Assembly: GCA_022651385.1 (NCBI GenBank) | Contig: JALCQR010000003.1 | Location: 209,524-273,523 of the forward strand | DNA length: 64,000 nucleotides | From: Clostridia bacterium | Lineage (GTDB): Bacteria > Bacillota > Clostridia > Lachnospirales > Anaerotignaceae | Direction: 5' to 3' | Part shown: positions 49,263 through 57,796 of the stretch, in pieces | Layout: every line of letters starts with the position of its first letter | Numbering within the stretch: position 1 is the first letter of the stretch | The notes under the pieces: model-generated | Databases searched by the model: none | The model's input: only the letters and a program-made list of their open reading frames with translations | Told to the model about the DNA's origin: nothing | Translations under genes and position numbers: made by a program

Positions 49263-50399
49263 TTACTTTGTAAGTTTTTTATTGAACTTGTTTTCAAAAT
49301 CGGCTTTTATTGCATTAAGACGAACTTGGTCATCCTGTCTTTGTTTTCTGGCGTTTTCCTGTATCTGCCTTGTCTCTTCAATGCCGTTGCAGATAGTATG
49401 CCATGTGTTTTCAAGAGTCTCAATCTTAATTGAGCTTCCGGAAGCAAGCTGGGTTGTCATTTTGGACTGGTTTACAGTATTCTGAGCATTTTTAATAAGC
49501 ATTTCGTTTGTTTTTGCATCGAGAGCCGACATAGCCTCGGCCTGTATACGCTGTCTCTTTAAGAGTATAGCCTGAGAAAGCGCCTGTTTAAACACAGGAA
49601 GCGTAATTATAAACGCAGAGTTTATCTTTCTTACAAGATTCATGTTGCTAAACTCCATAGTTTTTATCATAGGTATAGACTGCATTGCCACGTTTTCGGC
49701 AATTCTCAGGTCCTGTGTTCTCTGCTCAAGCATCATTTTTGCCTGATTAAGGCTTGTAAGCTCAAACTGTATTGAGTTGTCGCCTGACTTTTCAAGCTCG
49801 TCCTGTTTTTGCTTAATATATTCATCAAGCTCGTTTATTCCCTGCTCGCCCGCGAGTATGTATTTTTCAAGCTCGTGGAAATACTCGACGTTTGTACTAA
49901 ACATAGTATCAAGTTTTTTATTGGACTGCTTTATTTCAGACTCGTACTGTTTTAACTGAACATATATTTTGTCAACTTCCTCGCCCATTGTGTGATATTT
50001 GGTAAGTATTTTATCAAGCTGTTTTCTCATATTGCCGAAAAGTTTTCCGAAAACACCGGGCTTTTCCTTGATTTCCGATATATCGAATTTATCCATTATT
50101 TTTGAAAGAGTGTTGAGCATTTCGCTTGAGTCGTCAAGCTGGCTCATGTTTATGCCGTTTAAAACAACATCGGACGCTTTTGAAATATTCTCGGCAACCT
50201 CGCTTCCGAAAGATACAATTGTGTCAAGGTCATTTACATATATCGTGCTTACTATGTCGTCAACTTCTTTTGAGTTGGCAAGCTTGGTTGCAAGCTGTTC
50301 TTTGTCGGTCTGTATATTAAACGGCACAACCTCGGTGCTTTTATCCTGTTCCAAAACAGAAGGTGATTCGGTTTCGCTTTTGTCAAAATTTAATCCCAT
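49263..50399 (-). CDS. Toxic anion resistance protein (TelA/KlaA family)
   Basis: 378 residues, mostly long helices/coiled coil. Family stretches: FGKLFGNMRKQLDKILTKYHTMGEEVDKI, LDEYIKQKQDELEKSGD, FELTSLNQAKMMLEQRTQDLRIAENVAMQSIPMI, IINTLPVFKQALSQAI-like, and LASGSSIKIETLENTWHTI. TelA is a soluble partner of TerD in tellurite/stress loci and is the equivalent of Bacillus YceH. It lies 4 bases after the yceG stop. Confidence 0.93.
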   Translation of the reverse strand: MGLNFDKSETESPSVLEQDKSTEVVPFNIQTDKEQLATKLANSKEVDDIVSTIYVNDLDTIVSFGSEVAENISKASDVVLNGINMSQLDDSSEMLNTLSKIMDKFDISEIKEKPGVFGKLFGNMRKQLDKILTKYHTMGEEVDKIYVQLKQYESEIKQSNKKLDTMFSTNVEYFHELEKYILAGEQGINELDEYIKQKQDELEKSGDNSIQFELTSLNQAKMMLEQRTQDLRIAENVAMQSIPMIKTMEFSNMNLVRKINSAFIITLPVFKQALSQAILLKRQRIQAEAMSALDAKTNEMLIKNAQNTVNQSKMTTQLASGSSIKIETLENTWHTICNGIEETRQIQENARKQRQDDQVRLNAIKADFENKFNKKLTK

Positions 50400-50402
50400 G
50401 CC

Positions 50403-52643
50403 TTATCTTCCTCTCTTAAAAATTCTGTTTATAAAACTTTCTTTCTCGCCTTGTTTTAAAGTGCTTGGAACTTCAAGCCCATACATATACTGTCCAATCT
50501 GATTTTCGTTAAACAGCGGCTTGGCATAATATTTCTCAATTACTTGGTATCCCGTAGGTACAAACATAGCTATATCAAACCCGCAAAGGTGCAAAAACGC
50601 CGCCGCTATGCTGTCCTCAGCGGAACATATTTTTTCTCCGGTACACACAAAAATAATTTTGGGTACTTTTTTCGTAAAATCCATTTTATTTATAAGCTGC
50701 ACTATATCTTTAGGCATATTAAGCGCAACATTAAGTATGGTGTATTCCATACCTCGTGAAAACGTGCCGTTAATTACATCACTGTCAAGCAGTTCCTGTG
50801 CCTTATCAAGTATATAATTCTGAGCTTCATCCCTTAATATTGCGTAATGATAGCAGCTGCTTTCTTTTATTTTAGACTTTAAAATTTTTCTGTTTTTTAT
50901 AAGAGACACTGCGTTTCCTATAGGCGGCATGTCTTCTTTTTTAATATACGGCACATCCGTAACAACTATTGTGTCGTCAACTATAAGTTTTCTTACACTC
51001 TGCCAGTATTCGGATACATTTCCGTCTTTTACACCAGATATTTTTGCCATAAGAACGGGCATTAAAACTTTATCGTCCATTATCTCAAAATTGGGCCTGT
51101 AGCTTACTTCCTCATCCCAAAGCAAAAATATTTCCTCATACATTGTCCTAAGCGAAACTGCCGCAGCGCTTTTATACTGTTTTGCTCTGTACATTCCGCT
51201 GTCCTGATAAAGCATCTGAGTCAAATCCTGCTCGGCATTATAAGCCACTGTTGTGTAATCAACATCCTCTGCCGTTTCCGGAAATTTATCTGCATCTATA
51301 GTAAACTCGTATTTTTTCTCAAATAGTGTGCTGTCAGAAAGCATACATGGTTTTTTATTAGGATTTATAACAAATATATCAAGAGGCAGCATGCTGAGGT
51401 ATTTCATAAAAAGGCACTCAAAATTGTTCCTGCATACCCCGAAATACACAAACACATCAAGCTTTCCGGCTTTGTACATCTTAAACAAATCGCCGTTATA
51501 CCTGTTTATCCAGCAAACCAAATACACCGCCTTGTTTTTAAGCTTGTTTAAGTTTTCTTCTTTGTTTTCCAAAAGTATATCACAAAAGGCCTTTCTTTCC
51601 TGAGCCTCAACTTCTTTTAAACTGCATCTTATTTTAGATGTCATATCAGCTAAAAGCTGCTCCAAAGAGCCGTAGCCGTTTCTGTTTATATTCCTTATTT
51701 CGTCTACCGTAGGCGGCAAAATCTCATCAAGTATAAAAACATTTCTGCCGCTTTCAATTAAAGATGTTTTCCATTTAAAAAGGTCGCTTTGATATGTTGT
51801 TTTGTCCCATGCTCCGGTTACCTTCACAAACATGTTGTAAACATAATCGCCGGTGCCTCTGTCCGTAAGTGCTTTAAGAGAGTCGTTAAACACTTCTCCG
51901 CTAAGCCAAGTATTTGTGCTGTTTATCTTTGTAAGCGATACGTCGTAGAGTCTTGAGAGACGTTCTTTCTCATTGTTTTCTTTTATCATCTGCTCAATTG
52001 AGAAATTCTGCGGAAACGGCTTTTTATCTGCTGTTTCAAAAATATCACTTTCACTGCCGTTACCGGTTTTTAAATACGGCCCGTCACCATCAGGCTCTAT
52101 AAGCACTACGTCACAGCCTGACGATGATAAAATGCTGAGTATTTTAAGCTCGTACCGGCTTATGGCACCGTCATAAATTATTTTAGGCACATCCTCATGT
52201 CCAAGCTCTCTGAAAACCCTCTCAAACTTATAATAAAACCAGCACATGAATTTAATGTAAGCATTTTTCAGTATATTTTCATTCTTGCCGTTTTGTTTCA
52301 TTTTTAAAAGCGTGTCATACAGCGCTGATACTACATTTTTTCGCTGAACATTATCAAGGCGCGGAAGCCATTTTTTCATTGAGATATCAAAAAACGACAT
52401 ATCCATGCTAAACGACATGCCCATAATATCACTGTAATATGAAAGCTGTTTTTCATCCGGATTAGGTATTTTACCGCTTATCACAACGCCAAAGCGCATG
52501 GCTCTTTTGAGGTATTCTCTTAAAAAATTGTCAACCTTATCATTATAATAAGGAAACCTGTAAAAGAACACGCCCTTTTCATTCCTCTGTGAAAGGGGTA
52601 TAAAAAAATCCTCAAGTTTTTTAATCTTAATCCTTTTAAACAT
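50403..52643 (-). CDS. YceG-family Ter-associated protein
   Basis: About 746 residues. It resembles Bacillus YceG, which sits with TerD/TelA genes in the yceCDEFGH operon. Soluble, with no signal peptide or TM helix. Two halves share a glycosyltransferase/adenosyl-like pattern (KIIYDGAISRYELKILSILSSSGCDVVLIEPDGDGPY; FVYFGVCRNNFECLFMKYLSMLPLDIFVINPNKKP), ending with ICSAEDSIAAAFLHLCGFDIAMFVPTGYQVIEKY. The function is not known. The ATG at 52643 is preferred over the adjacent GTG at 52646. Confidence 0.8.
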   Translation of the reverse strand: MFKRIKIKKLEDFFIPLSQRNEKGVFFYRFPYYNDKVDNFLREYLKRAMRFGVVISGKIPNPDEKQLSYYSDIMGMSFSMDMSFFDISMKKWLPRLDNVQRKNVVSALYDTLLKMKQNGKNENILKNAYIKFMCWFYYKFERVFRELGHEDVPKIIYDGAISRYELKILSILSSSGCDVVLIEPDGDGPYLKTGNGSESDIFETADKKPFPQNFSIEQMIKENNEKERLSRLYDVSLTKINSTNTWLSGEVFNDSLKALTDRGTGDYVYNMFVKVTGAWDKTTYQSDLFKWKTSLIESGRNVFILDEILPPTVDEIRNINRNGYGSLEQLLADMTSKIRCSLKEVEAQERKAFCDILLENKEENLNKLKNKAVYLVCWINRYNGDLFKMYKAGKLDVFVYFGVCRNNFECLFMKYLSMLPLDIFVINPNKKPCMLSDSTLFEKKYEFTIDADKFPETAEDVDYTTVAYNAEQDLTQMLYQDSGMYRAKQYKSAAAVSLRTMYEEIFLLWDEEVSYRPNFEIMDDKVLMPVLMAKISGVKDGNVSEYWQSVRKLIVDDTIVVTDVPYIKKEDMPPIGNAVSLIKNRKILKSKIKESSCYHYAILRDEAQNYILDKAQELLDSDVINGTFSRGMEYTILNVALNMPKDIVQLINKMDFTKKVPKIIFVCTGEKICSAEDSIAAAFLHLCGFDIAMFVPTGYQVIEKYYAKPLFNENQIGQYMYGLEVPSTLKQGEKESFINRIFKRGR

Positions 52644-52664
52644 CACACTTCACAACCTAATAAC

Positions 52665-53228
52665 TTATTTTCTGTTTAAAGTAAAACCGACAAAACCCCC
52701 GATTATGCCGCCTATTATATGAGTAACATTTGATATATTATCCTGAACAAACAATGCACTGTATACCTGTCCGCCTATATAAATTATTGAAATCAGTATA
52801 AAAGTAAGCGGAATTTTACCGAACTTCATATCTGTAAGCGACGACATTATAATAAAGGCAAACACTATGCCGCTTGCTCCCAAAAGAGCAGTATGCGGAA
52901 AAAGCAGCATATTTATAATTCCTGTCAAAAACGCCGTTATAAACATTACCAAAATAATGTTTGCGCTGCCGTATTTTTCTTCAAGCATAGGGCCTATAAG
53001 CAGCAGCATAGTAATATTTGAGCTAAAATGTGCCCATCCGGCATGTCCGAAAACATGGCATATAAGCCTTACATATGTAAAAGGGTCCGTCAAAGGCGCC
53101 CTATATACGCAAAAGAACAGTTCTGTTGTTTTGCCATTAGTTACTGCACCCAAAATGAGAGTAACAAGGCAAATAAAAGAAAACGTCAGAATAACAGGTG
53201 AATTAAACGAAATTCTTTTCATTCTCAT
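52665..53228 (-). CDS. Rhomboid-family intramembrane serine protease
   Basis: 187 residues with six hydrophobic helices and the rhomboid catalytic set: HxxxN-type HFSSN (His67, Asn71), GASG (Ser119), and His170 in THIIGG. It cleaves membrane proteins within the bilayer; the substrate is unknown. It is the first gene of the rhomboid-yceG-telA-terD x3 operon (18-21 base gaps), with its own promoter upstream. Confidence 0.88.
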   Translation of the reverse strand: MRMKRISFNSPVILTFSFICLVTLILGAVTNGKTTELFFCVYRAPLTDPFTYVRLICHVFGHAGWAHFSSNITMLLLIGPMLEEKYGSANIILVMFITAFLTGIINMLLFPHTALLGASGIVFAFIIMSSLTDMKFGKIPLTFILISIIYIGGQVYSALFVQDNISNVTHIIGGIIGGFVGFTLNRK

Positions 53229-53274
53229 ATTTAACTATCCTTTCCCTTATAAGCGCTATAAGCATTACATATTA

Positions 53275-53303
53275 ATTGTATCACTGTAAACACAATACTG
53301 CAA
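53275..53303 (-). promoter_or_regulatory. Promoter of the rhomboid-yceG-telA-terD operon
   Basis: Minus strand TTGCAG (53298-53303), 17 bases, TACAAT (53275-53280), 47 bases before the rhomboid start. Confidence 0.55.
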
Positions 53304-53373
53304 TAATTACGAATATGTTTTAAAATTTTACATAAAACTATATATTTTTATATGACTTTGTCCAAACAACTCA

Positions 53374-53577
53374 GACCTTGGGGGCTTTGCCCCCAAACCC
53401 TCACCAGCCTTTAAAAAGGCCGGCTCTAAACTTTATTACAGGCTTCGCCTGAAAAACATCAAACATCCCTACTAGCCTTTTAGTACCGCAAAGATGTGCG
53501 GACGCCGCAGGCGGATTTTGCTTTAGCAAAATTACTGAAAATGAAGGCTTGACCTAAACTCTATTAGCCTTCGGCGG
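53374..53577. repeat. Tandem partial copies of the modular hairpin repeat
   Basis: First part 53374-53456: AGACCTT, hairpin TTGGGGGCTTTGCCCCCAA, CAGCCTTTAAAAAGGC, and GGCTCTAAACTTTATTACAG ending in GGCTTCGCC, matching R2 modules except for the variable hairpin. Second part 53474-53577: the 75-bp module identical to 44573-44647, then a diverged GGCTTCGCC-type arm (TTAGCCTTCGGCGGAG). It fills the 355-base gap between the StiP gene and the rhomboid promoter. Confidence 0.7.
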
Positions 53578-53583
53578 AGTAAT

Positions 53584-54630
53584 TTACACATCTGCCATTT
53601 TTTTAATTATTCCGCAGGCCATATAATTTTTAAGCGGAAAATACTCCACATTTACGTTTTTCTCATCTGCCAGTCTCAAAATATGCTCCAGCATAGGATT
53701 ATTTTTATCTTCCTCACGTATAAGTATTTTCCAAGGCACACGTCTTAAAAGCACTCTTGTTGCCTCGCCTATTCCCGGCTTTATGAAATTAATATCATCC
53801 ACATCGAAATATTCCGCTATTTTCTTAGCTTCTTCTATGCCCTTTCCTTTTGGTGAAAAATCATCATATATTTTTTTAAATGAAAAACGTTCTTCTATAT
53901 TTTCAAGAAATTCATTTGACAGGTCATATTTTTTAAGTTCTCCATAATACACTGCGCCATGAAAATCATCTTTTCCTATAATATCCGACCTTAAAAATGT
54001 TCGGCTTATGAGCCCCGACACTGTACAGTTTAAGCAAGAGCTGGGTATAAGTATATCTTTATGCGTACCTGCAAGATTTGTCATATTTGCCGGGTCCGCC
54101 GCAACAGCAAGCTCAGGGGATACCCCGTACTTTTTCACATCTTTTTCAAGCTCTCCAAGTATTGCACCCTTTCCAATCCAGCCGTCCACAAACTGTATAT
54201 TTTCAGGCTTATGACGCTTTAAAATATACTTCATGGCGTTGTCGTCTATTCCGCGGCCGCGTATTATTGAGATTGAGTAATGCTTAACATTTAAGCCGAA
54301 TTTTTTGTCAAGGTATCTTTTCATAAGTATGCCTATTGGAATACCTGCTCTTGCAAGGGATACCAAAACAACGTTTTTCCCTTTTTTAGCATATATTTTT
54401 TCAGCTGCTGAGCCTATAGCGTCGGCAGTCAGAGAAGAAAAGGTTTTAAGTGCCGAACGGTAAGCCTCCATATATTTTTCTGAAGGCGAATACTCCAGCG
54501 GCAGCATTTCGCTGTAATGCCTGCCGCTTTGTATAAGTTTTTCACGCTCGCTTGTACCGATTGGTTCCACAAGACCTGTAATATCTTTTAAAAGTATCTC
54601 CACATCATCGCTTTTAAATGAGCTTCTCAA
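53584..54630 (-). CDS. StiP-type protein with C-terminal PELOTA-like RNA-binding domain
   Basis: 348 residues from TTG at 54630, placed 7 bases after GGAGGG; the earlier TTG at 54645 overlaps the RBS. The StiP domain (about 25-270) has VLVSLARAGIPIGILMKRYL, HYSISIIRGRGIDDNAMKYILKRH and IQFVDGWIGKGAI. The C-terminal ~75 residues (RVLLRRVPWKILIREEDKNNPMLEHIL..VEYFPL) look like the PELOTA/L7Ae-type domain. Described in comparative studies of Ter systems as part of a predicted pathway for a nucleoside-like metabolite. The activity is not proven. Confidence 0.82.
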   Translation of the reverse strand: MRSSFKSDDVEILLKDITGLVEPIGTSEREKLIQSGRHYSEMLPLEYSPSEKYMEAYRSALKTFSSLTADAIGSAAEKIYAKKGKNVVLVSLARAGIPIGILMKRYLDKKFGLNVKHYSISIIRGRGIDDNAMKYILKRHKPENIQFVDGWIGKGAILGELEKDVKKYGVSPELAVAADPANMTNLAGTHKDILIPSSCLNCTVSGLISRTFLRSDIIGKDDFHGAVYYGELKKYDLSNEFLENIEERFSFKKIYDDFSPKGKGIEEAKKIAEYFDVDDINFIKPGIGEATRVLLRRVPWKILIREEDKNNPMLEHILRLADEKNVNVEYFPLKNYMACGIIKKMADV

Positions 54631-54632
54631 AT

Positions 54633-55754
54633 TTAATCCCTCCAAAAAACAGCCGTAACGTCACTATTCCCTGATTTTTCAAGTGCGCTCAAAAGTGTAT
54701 ACAGGCCCTCACTTTCTGTGTTTTGAGAATCCGTCATAATATAAACTTTGTCATATTTTTCTAAATCATACACAAAAGTTCTTCTTTTATTGTCATAAAG
54801 ACTTTCAAGCTCAAATCTATTGTGCAGAGGATAATTTTCCTCACTGCTTGTAAGTATCGGGCTTCTTGTTGTGGCATGAAAATATACATCTGCATTGTTT
54901 TTTTTCTCTATTTTTTCGGCAGTAAGCATTGCCGGATACATAAATTCTTCTGTTCCCAAAACAAGTATTTTTTCATTTTTGTTAATTTCAAGCCGGTTTG
55001 AAACTCTTTCGGCAAATTCATCATATTTACAAAGAAGTTTTCTTCCGGAACATATTCTTCTTGCGTCAATTCTTCCGTCGGCCAATATTCTTTTGTGTTT
55101 TATACTTAAATTCATGGATTTTCTAAACATCTTTCCGTCATATAAAAATTCGTCGAGCTTTTTTTCGGCAAGCACATTGTTTGTTTTAAGCAGATACACA
55201 AGCTCTATTCCGTCGGACTCAAATTTTTTCTCAGCCTCACAATCCATACCGTTTAAAATGGACGCTATTATAATTTTCTTATCTGAGGCGTCGGTATTTT
55301 CCTCAAGCTGATTTATAAGACCTAATATTGTGTTTCCGGTTGTAACTTCATCCTCAACAAAAATAATAGCCGAAGATGCGCAAACTGCCGTATCAAGGCC
55401 ATTTTTTACAAGCTTCTGCTCTGTGGCATGACTGTGGGATTCCGAAAAATACATGTACTCTGCGTTTTCCAATTCTTCCCTTGTTGTCTGAATGTAATAT
55501 GTTTTGTGCTCTATTCCTCTAAGTACGCCGCAGCCAATTGCCGTAGCGGTCTCCGCAAACGAAATAATCGTACAAATATCATCATCTGCCAGTCTGCTGT
55601 TTACAACGCTTCCGAGGTATTTAAAAAGCTCAAGCGCCTTTGAAGGCTGTACCGGTATGTGCTTTCCCTGACACGGGTCCACAATAAGATACGGCCTTTT
55701 TTTATTGTTGTCTCTTTTTGCAATTCTTACTAAATCATCTTCTGTATATTTCAT
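54633..55754 (-). CDS. Phosphoribosyltransferase with C-terminal TRSP domain (Ter-associated)
   Basis: 373 residues. The N-terminal orotate-PRTase-like domain has the PRPP loop IIFVEDEVTTGNTILGLI (about 130-147) and GCGVLRGIEHKTYYIQTTRE. The C-terminal part (about 235-373) carries EKILVLGTEEFMYPAMLTAEKIE, FHATTRSPILTSSEENYPLHNRFEL and VYDLEKYDKVYIMTD, the TRSP-type domain. Likely attaches phosphoribose to a base-like substrate in the Ter metabolite pathway. It overlaps the preceding aldolase gene by 4 bases and precedes StiP. Confidence 0.85.
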   Translation of the reverse strand: MKYTEDDLVRIAKRDNNKKRPYLIVDPCQGKHIPVQPSKALELFKYLGSVVNSRLADDDICTIISFAETATAIGCGVLRGIEHKTYYIQTTREELENAEYMYFSESHSHATEQKLVKNGLDTAVCASSAIIFVEDEVTTGNTILGLINQLEENTDASDKKIIIASILNGMDCEAEKKFESDGIELVYLLKTNNVLAEKKLDEFLYDGKMFRKSMNLSIKHKRILADGRIDARRICSGRKLLCKYDEFAERVSNRLEINKNEKILVLGTEEFMYPAMLTAEKIEKKNNADVYFHATTRSPILTSSEENYPLHNRFELESLYDNKRRTFVYDLEKYDKVYIMTDSQNTESEGLYTLLSALEKSGNSDVTAVFWRD

Positions 55755-56731
55755 ATTTTAACTCCGTATATTTGAGAAAGCGTCAATATTTTCTTTGCCC
55801 AAAGAACATGGGTTTTATACTCGTTCATTCTGCTTCCGAAAGCGCTTTTTGCAACAAGTTTTTCCTTATTTTCTGACATATTCAATATATCTTTGGCGTC
55901 GTTATAATCCTCCGCACTTACTTTCAAAAACTCATTTACAATGCTTATCTGCTTGGGATGAATTACAGTTTTTCCAGTAAAGCCGTTTATGCTGTCAAGC
56001 TTCAGCTCACGCCTCATGCCGCTGTCCCAGCCGAAGCTGTCGAAATATTCCCAAACAGGGCCGGAAACCACATAGTCCATTGCAAAACATGTTGCCACAT
56101 CACTTAGAATATTGCTTACGCACCTGATATCATAAATTGTCTCGTCCACATGCCGGCGTATGCCGAAATCACGGCAGAAATCATTGCCGCCGACTCTTAC
56201 ATTAAGCACTATGTCTTTAACCGAATCAATACTTTTTTTAATATTCTCAAGAGCCTTAAAGCGTGTGCCGAGGTCAACAATGTCTCGGCTTTCAATTATA
56301 GGCATCATGTAAACAGTCTTGTATGAGATATTGTTTATTTCAGTCATTTCATGTATATATTTTTCACAGACATTTTCTGAAAACTTCGGAAATACAAACC
56401 CTGTAAGCATTTCGGAGCTTTCCCCAAGTTTTTCAAATATTTTTTTTGCCTGATTTGCGGCTCTGACTCTGATAAAAATATAAGGCTTAAAAAAAGGCTT
56501 GGCTTTGCTCGCCTCAAATATTTTCTTTAATGTTTCTACCGCGTTTGCCTCAGCCTGCTCAACTGCACTGTCGCTAATCGAGTCCTCAAGACACAGGGCA
56601 AGAGAATACGGGATATCAAATTTTTCATTTATTACGGAATCCGCAATTATGCCATTGTTGGCCGGTGAATAAAGAAGCGCTCCAACTTTATATGCCTTTG
56701 TAATTTCATCAGCTTTTTCAGGCCTTTCCAT
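55751..56731 (-). CDS. HpcH/HpaI aldolase/citrate-lyase-like TIM barrel (Ter-associated)
   Basis: 326 residues from the ATG at 56731 (GGAG 11 bases before); the upstream ATG at 56767 has no RBS. C-C bond lyase TIM barrel of the citrate lyase beta type: GALLYSPANN, LALCLEDSISDSAVEQAE, KPYIFIRVRA, GFVFPKFSENVC, MPIIESRDIVD, LNVRVGGNDFCRDFG and GKTVIHPKQISIVNEFL (metal-binding Glu and Asp visible). First gene of the three-gene biosynthetic set aldolase-PRTase/TRSP-StiP. A TTGACA at 56814-56819 (minus strand) may belong to its promoter. Confidence 0.87.
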   Translation of the reverse strand: MERPEKADEITKAYKVGALLYSPANNGIIADSVINEKFDIPYSLALCLEDSISDSAVEQAEANAVETLKKIFEASKAKPFFKPYIFIRVRAANQAKKIFEKLGESSEMLTGFVFPKFSENVCEKYIHEMTEINNISYKTVYMMPIIESRDIVDLGTRFKALENIKKSIDSVKDIVLNVRVGGNDFCRDFGIRRHVDETIYDIRCVSNILSDVATCFAMDYVVSGPVWEYFDSFGWDSGMRRELKLDSINGFTGKTVIHPKQISIVNEFLKVSAEDYNDAKDILNMSENKEKLVAKSAFGSRMNEYKTHVLWAKKILTLSQIYGVKI

Positions 56732-56960
56732 TTTCTTATCATCTCCGCAAAATAAAATTAATGTCATTTAATTATAACACTTTATACGATTAATTACTAA
56801 TTTTGAGTTAAAATGTCAAGTTTTCTTAATTTTTAATAGCTGGGGTGTCGGCTTTAAGTCAACATACCATAATGCTTGACTTTTATTTATATATTATACC
56901 CTATCAAATATGTTTTTTAAATATCAGAATAAAATTTATCACAGGACAACGGTATTTTCA

Positions 56961-56969
56961 CATACAATA
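56961..56969 (+). promoter_or_regulatory. Candidate mother-cell sigma factor -10 element for the cotJ operon
   Basis: CATACAATA matches the -10 consensus of sporulation sigma factors E/K (CATAnnnTA), 28 bases before the cotJA start. The -35 is not clear. Confidence 0.45.
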
Positions 56970-56997
56970 CAATGCGATTGAAATTAGGAGGACAAAA

Positions 56998-57360
56998 ATG
57001 AAAGAAACGTATGGCAACTATTACAAAATTTTCGGCTGCGCTTGTAAAAACTGCGGCTGCGACGAAAAACCAATATCTCGTGCAGTAAGCGGTGCTCAAG
57101 ACACACTGTGCGAAGATGCTAAGAGTCAGTTCTATTTTGAACCGGCAGACTGCAATGATTGTATTATAGAAAGGACTGGGTTTGCCGACGCTTATGTACC
57201 TTATCAGACTGAATTTGCTGTAATGTGTCCAGAAAAATCACTTGTATGCGGAACAGCATTTGCAGTTCTCGCTATGCCTTACACAAGAAGCGTATGCAAT
57301 TCTGATAGCAGTTGCAATTGCAAAAGTAATTGTAAAACAAGGAGGGGTATGAATGGATAA
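56998..57360 (+). CDS. CotJA-like spore coat protein, Cys-rich
   Basis: 120 residues from the ATG at 56998 (AGGAGGA upstream). The C-terminal region TGFADAYVPYQTEFAVMCPEKSLVCGTAFAVLAMPY matches the CotJA core (YVPxQ...PEKAL..GTxFPxLxMPY). The N-terminal half is an added Cys-rich stretch (FGCACKNCGCDEKP, ADCNDCII) and the tail is also Cys/Ser-rich (CNSDSSCNCKSNC). CotJA is a coat component made in the mother cell. It overlaps cotJB by 8 bases. Confidence 0.82.
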   Translation: MKETYGNYYKIFGCACKNCGCDEKPISRAVSGAQDTLCEDAKSQFYFEPADCNDCIIERTGFADAYVPYQTEFAVMCPEKSLVCGTAFAVLAMPYTRSVCNSDSSCNCKSNCKTRRGMNG

Positions 57361-57637
57361 AGATTTGCTTTTAAAAAGTTTAACTGAGCTTGACTTTATG
57401 GCTGTTGACATTGGTCTTTATCTTGACACACATCCAACTGATAAAGACGCAATTGCCGAATACAACAAAGTCGTTAAAGCAGCAGACACTGTCAGAATGA
57501 AATATGAAAAACTTGTAGGGCCAATGTGTTCATTCCGTTCTGCAAACAAATGCGACGATGTTTGGCTTTACGCTACCAACCCATGGCCTTGGTGCCCAGA
57601 CGCTAATTATACTATAACAGAGGAGGAGTGCTGTTAA
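57353..57637 (+). CDS. cotJB: Spore coat protein CotJB
   Basis: 94 residues with the CotJB pattern LLKSLTELDFMAVDIGLYLDTHPTDKDAIAEYNKVV and the Trp/Pro-rich WLYATNPWPWCPDANYTITEEECC end. It partners with CotJA and CotJC in the coat. RBS GGAGGGG; its stop codon shares a base with the cotJC start. Confidence 0.92.
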   Translation: MDKDLLLKSLTELDFMAVDIGLYLDTHPTDKDAIAEYNKVVKAADTVRMKYEKLVGPMCSFRSANKCDDVWLYATNPWPWCPDANYTITEEECC

Positions 57638-57735
57638 TGTGGATCTATGAAAAAAAACTCATGTTTCCTGTAAAAATTAAAAACCCTGATGCTCGCCTTG
57701 CTAAAATTATGGTTGAACAGTACGGTGGTGCGTAG
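57637..57735 (+). pseudogene. cotJC: cotJC remnant (first 32 codons only)
   Basis: Starts exactly like CotJC, the Mn-catalase-like spore coat protein: MWIYEKKLMFPVKIKNPDAR, then LAKIMVEQYGGA, with GAGGAGTG as RBS and the normal TAATG junction with cotJB. It then meets TAG, where the family continues for another ~160 residues (QYGGxDGELxAALRYL...). No continuation exists in any frame before the terminator at 57759. The 3' part has therefore been deleted, at the border of the accessory region. No catalytic domain remains. Confidence 0.8.
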
Positions 57736-57758
57736 GGGTTTAGGATATAATATTAAAG

Positions 57759-57796
57759 CAGTCTTGAAAACCACATATTCAAGACTGTTATTTTCT
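57759..57796. terminator. Terminator between the cotJ operon and the accessory region
   Basis: The 10-bp perfect stem CAGTCTTGAA / TTCAAGACTG (arms 57759-57768 and 57778-57787), then TTATTTTCTT on the plus strand. Confidence 0.75.

Noticed and set aside
49999..50502. A 167-codon plus-strand frame opposite telA/yceG.
   Set aside because: Shadow of the coiled-coil telA gene; Ser/Phe-rich, no start signals.
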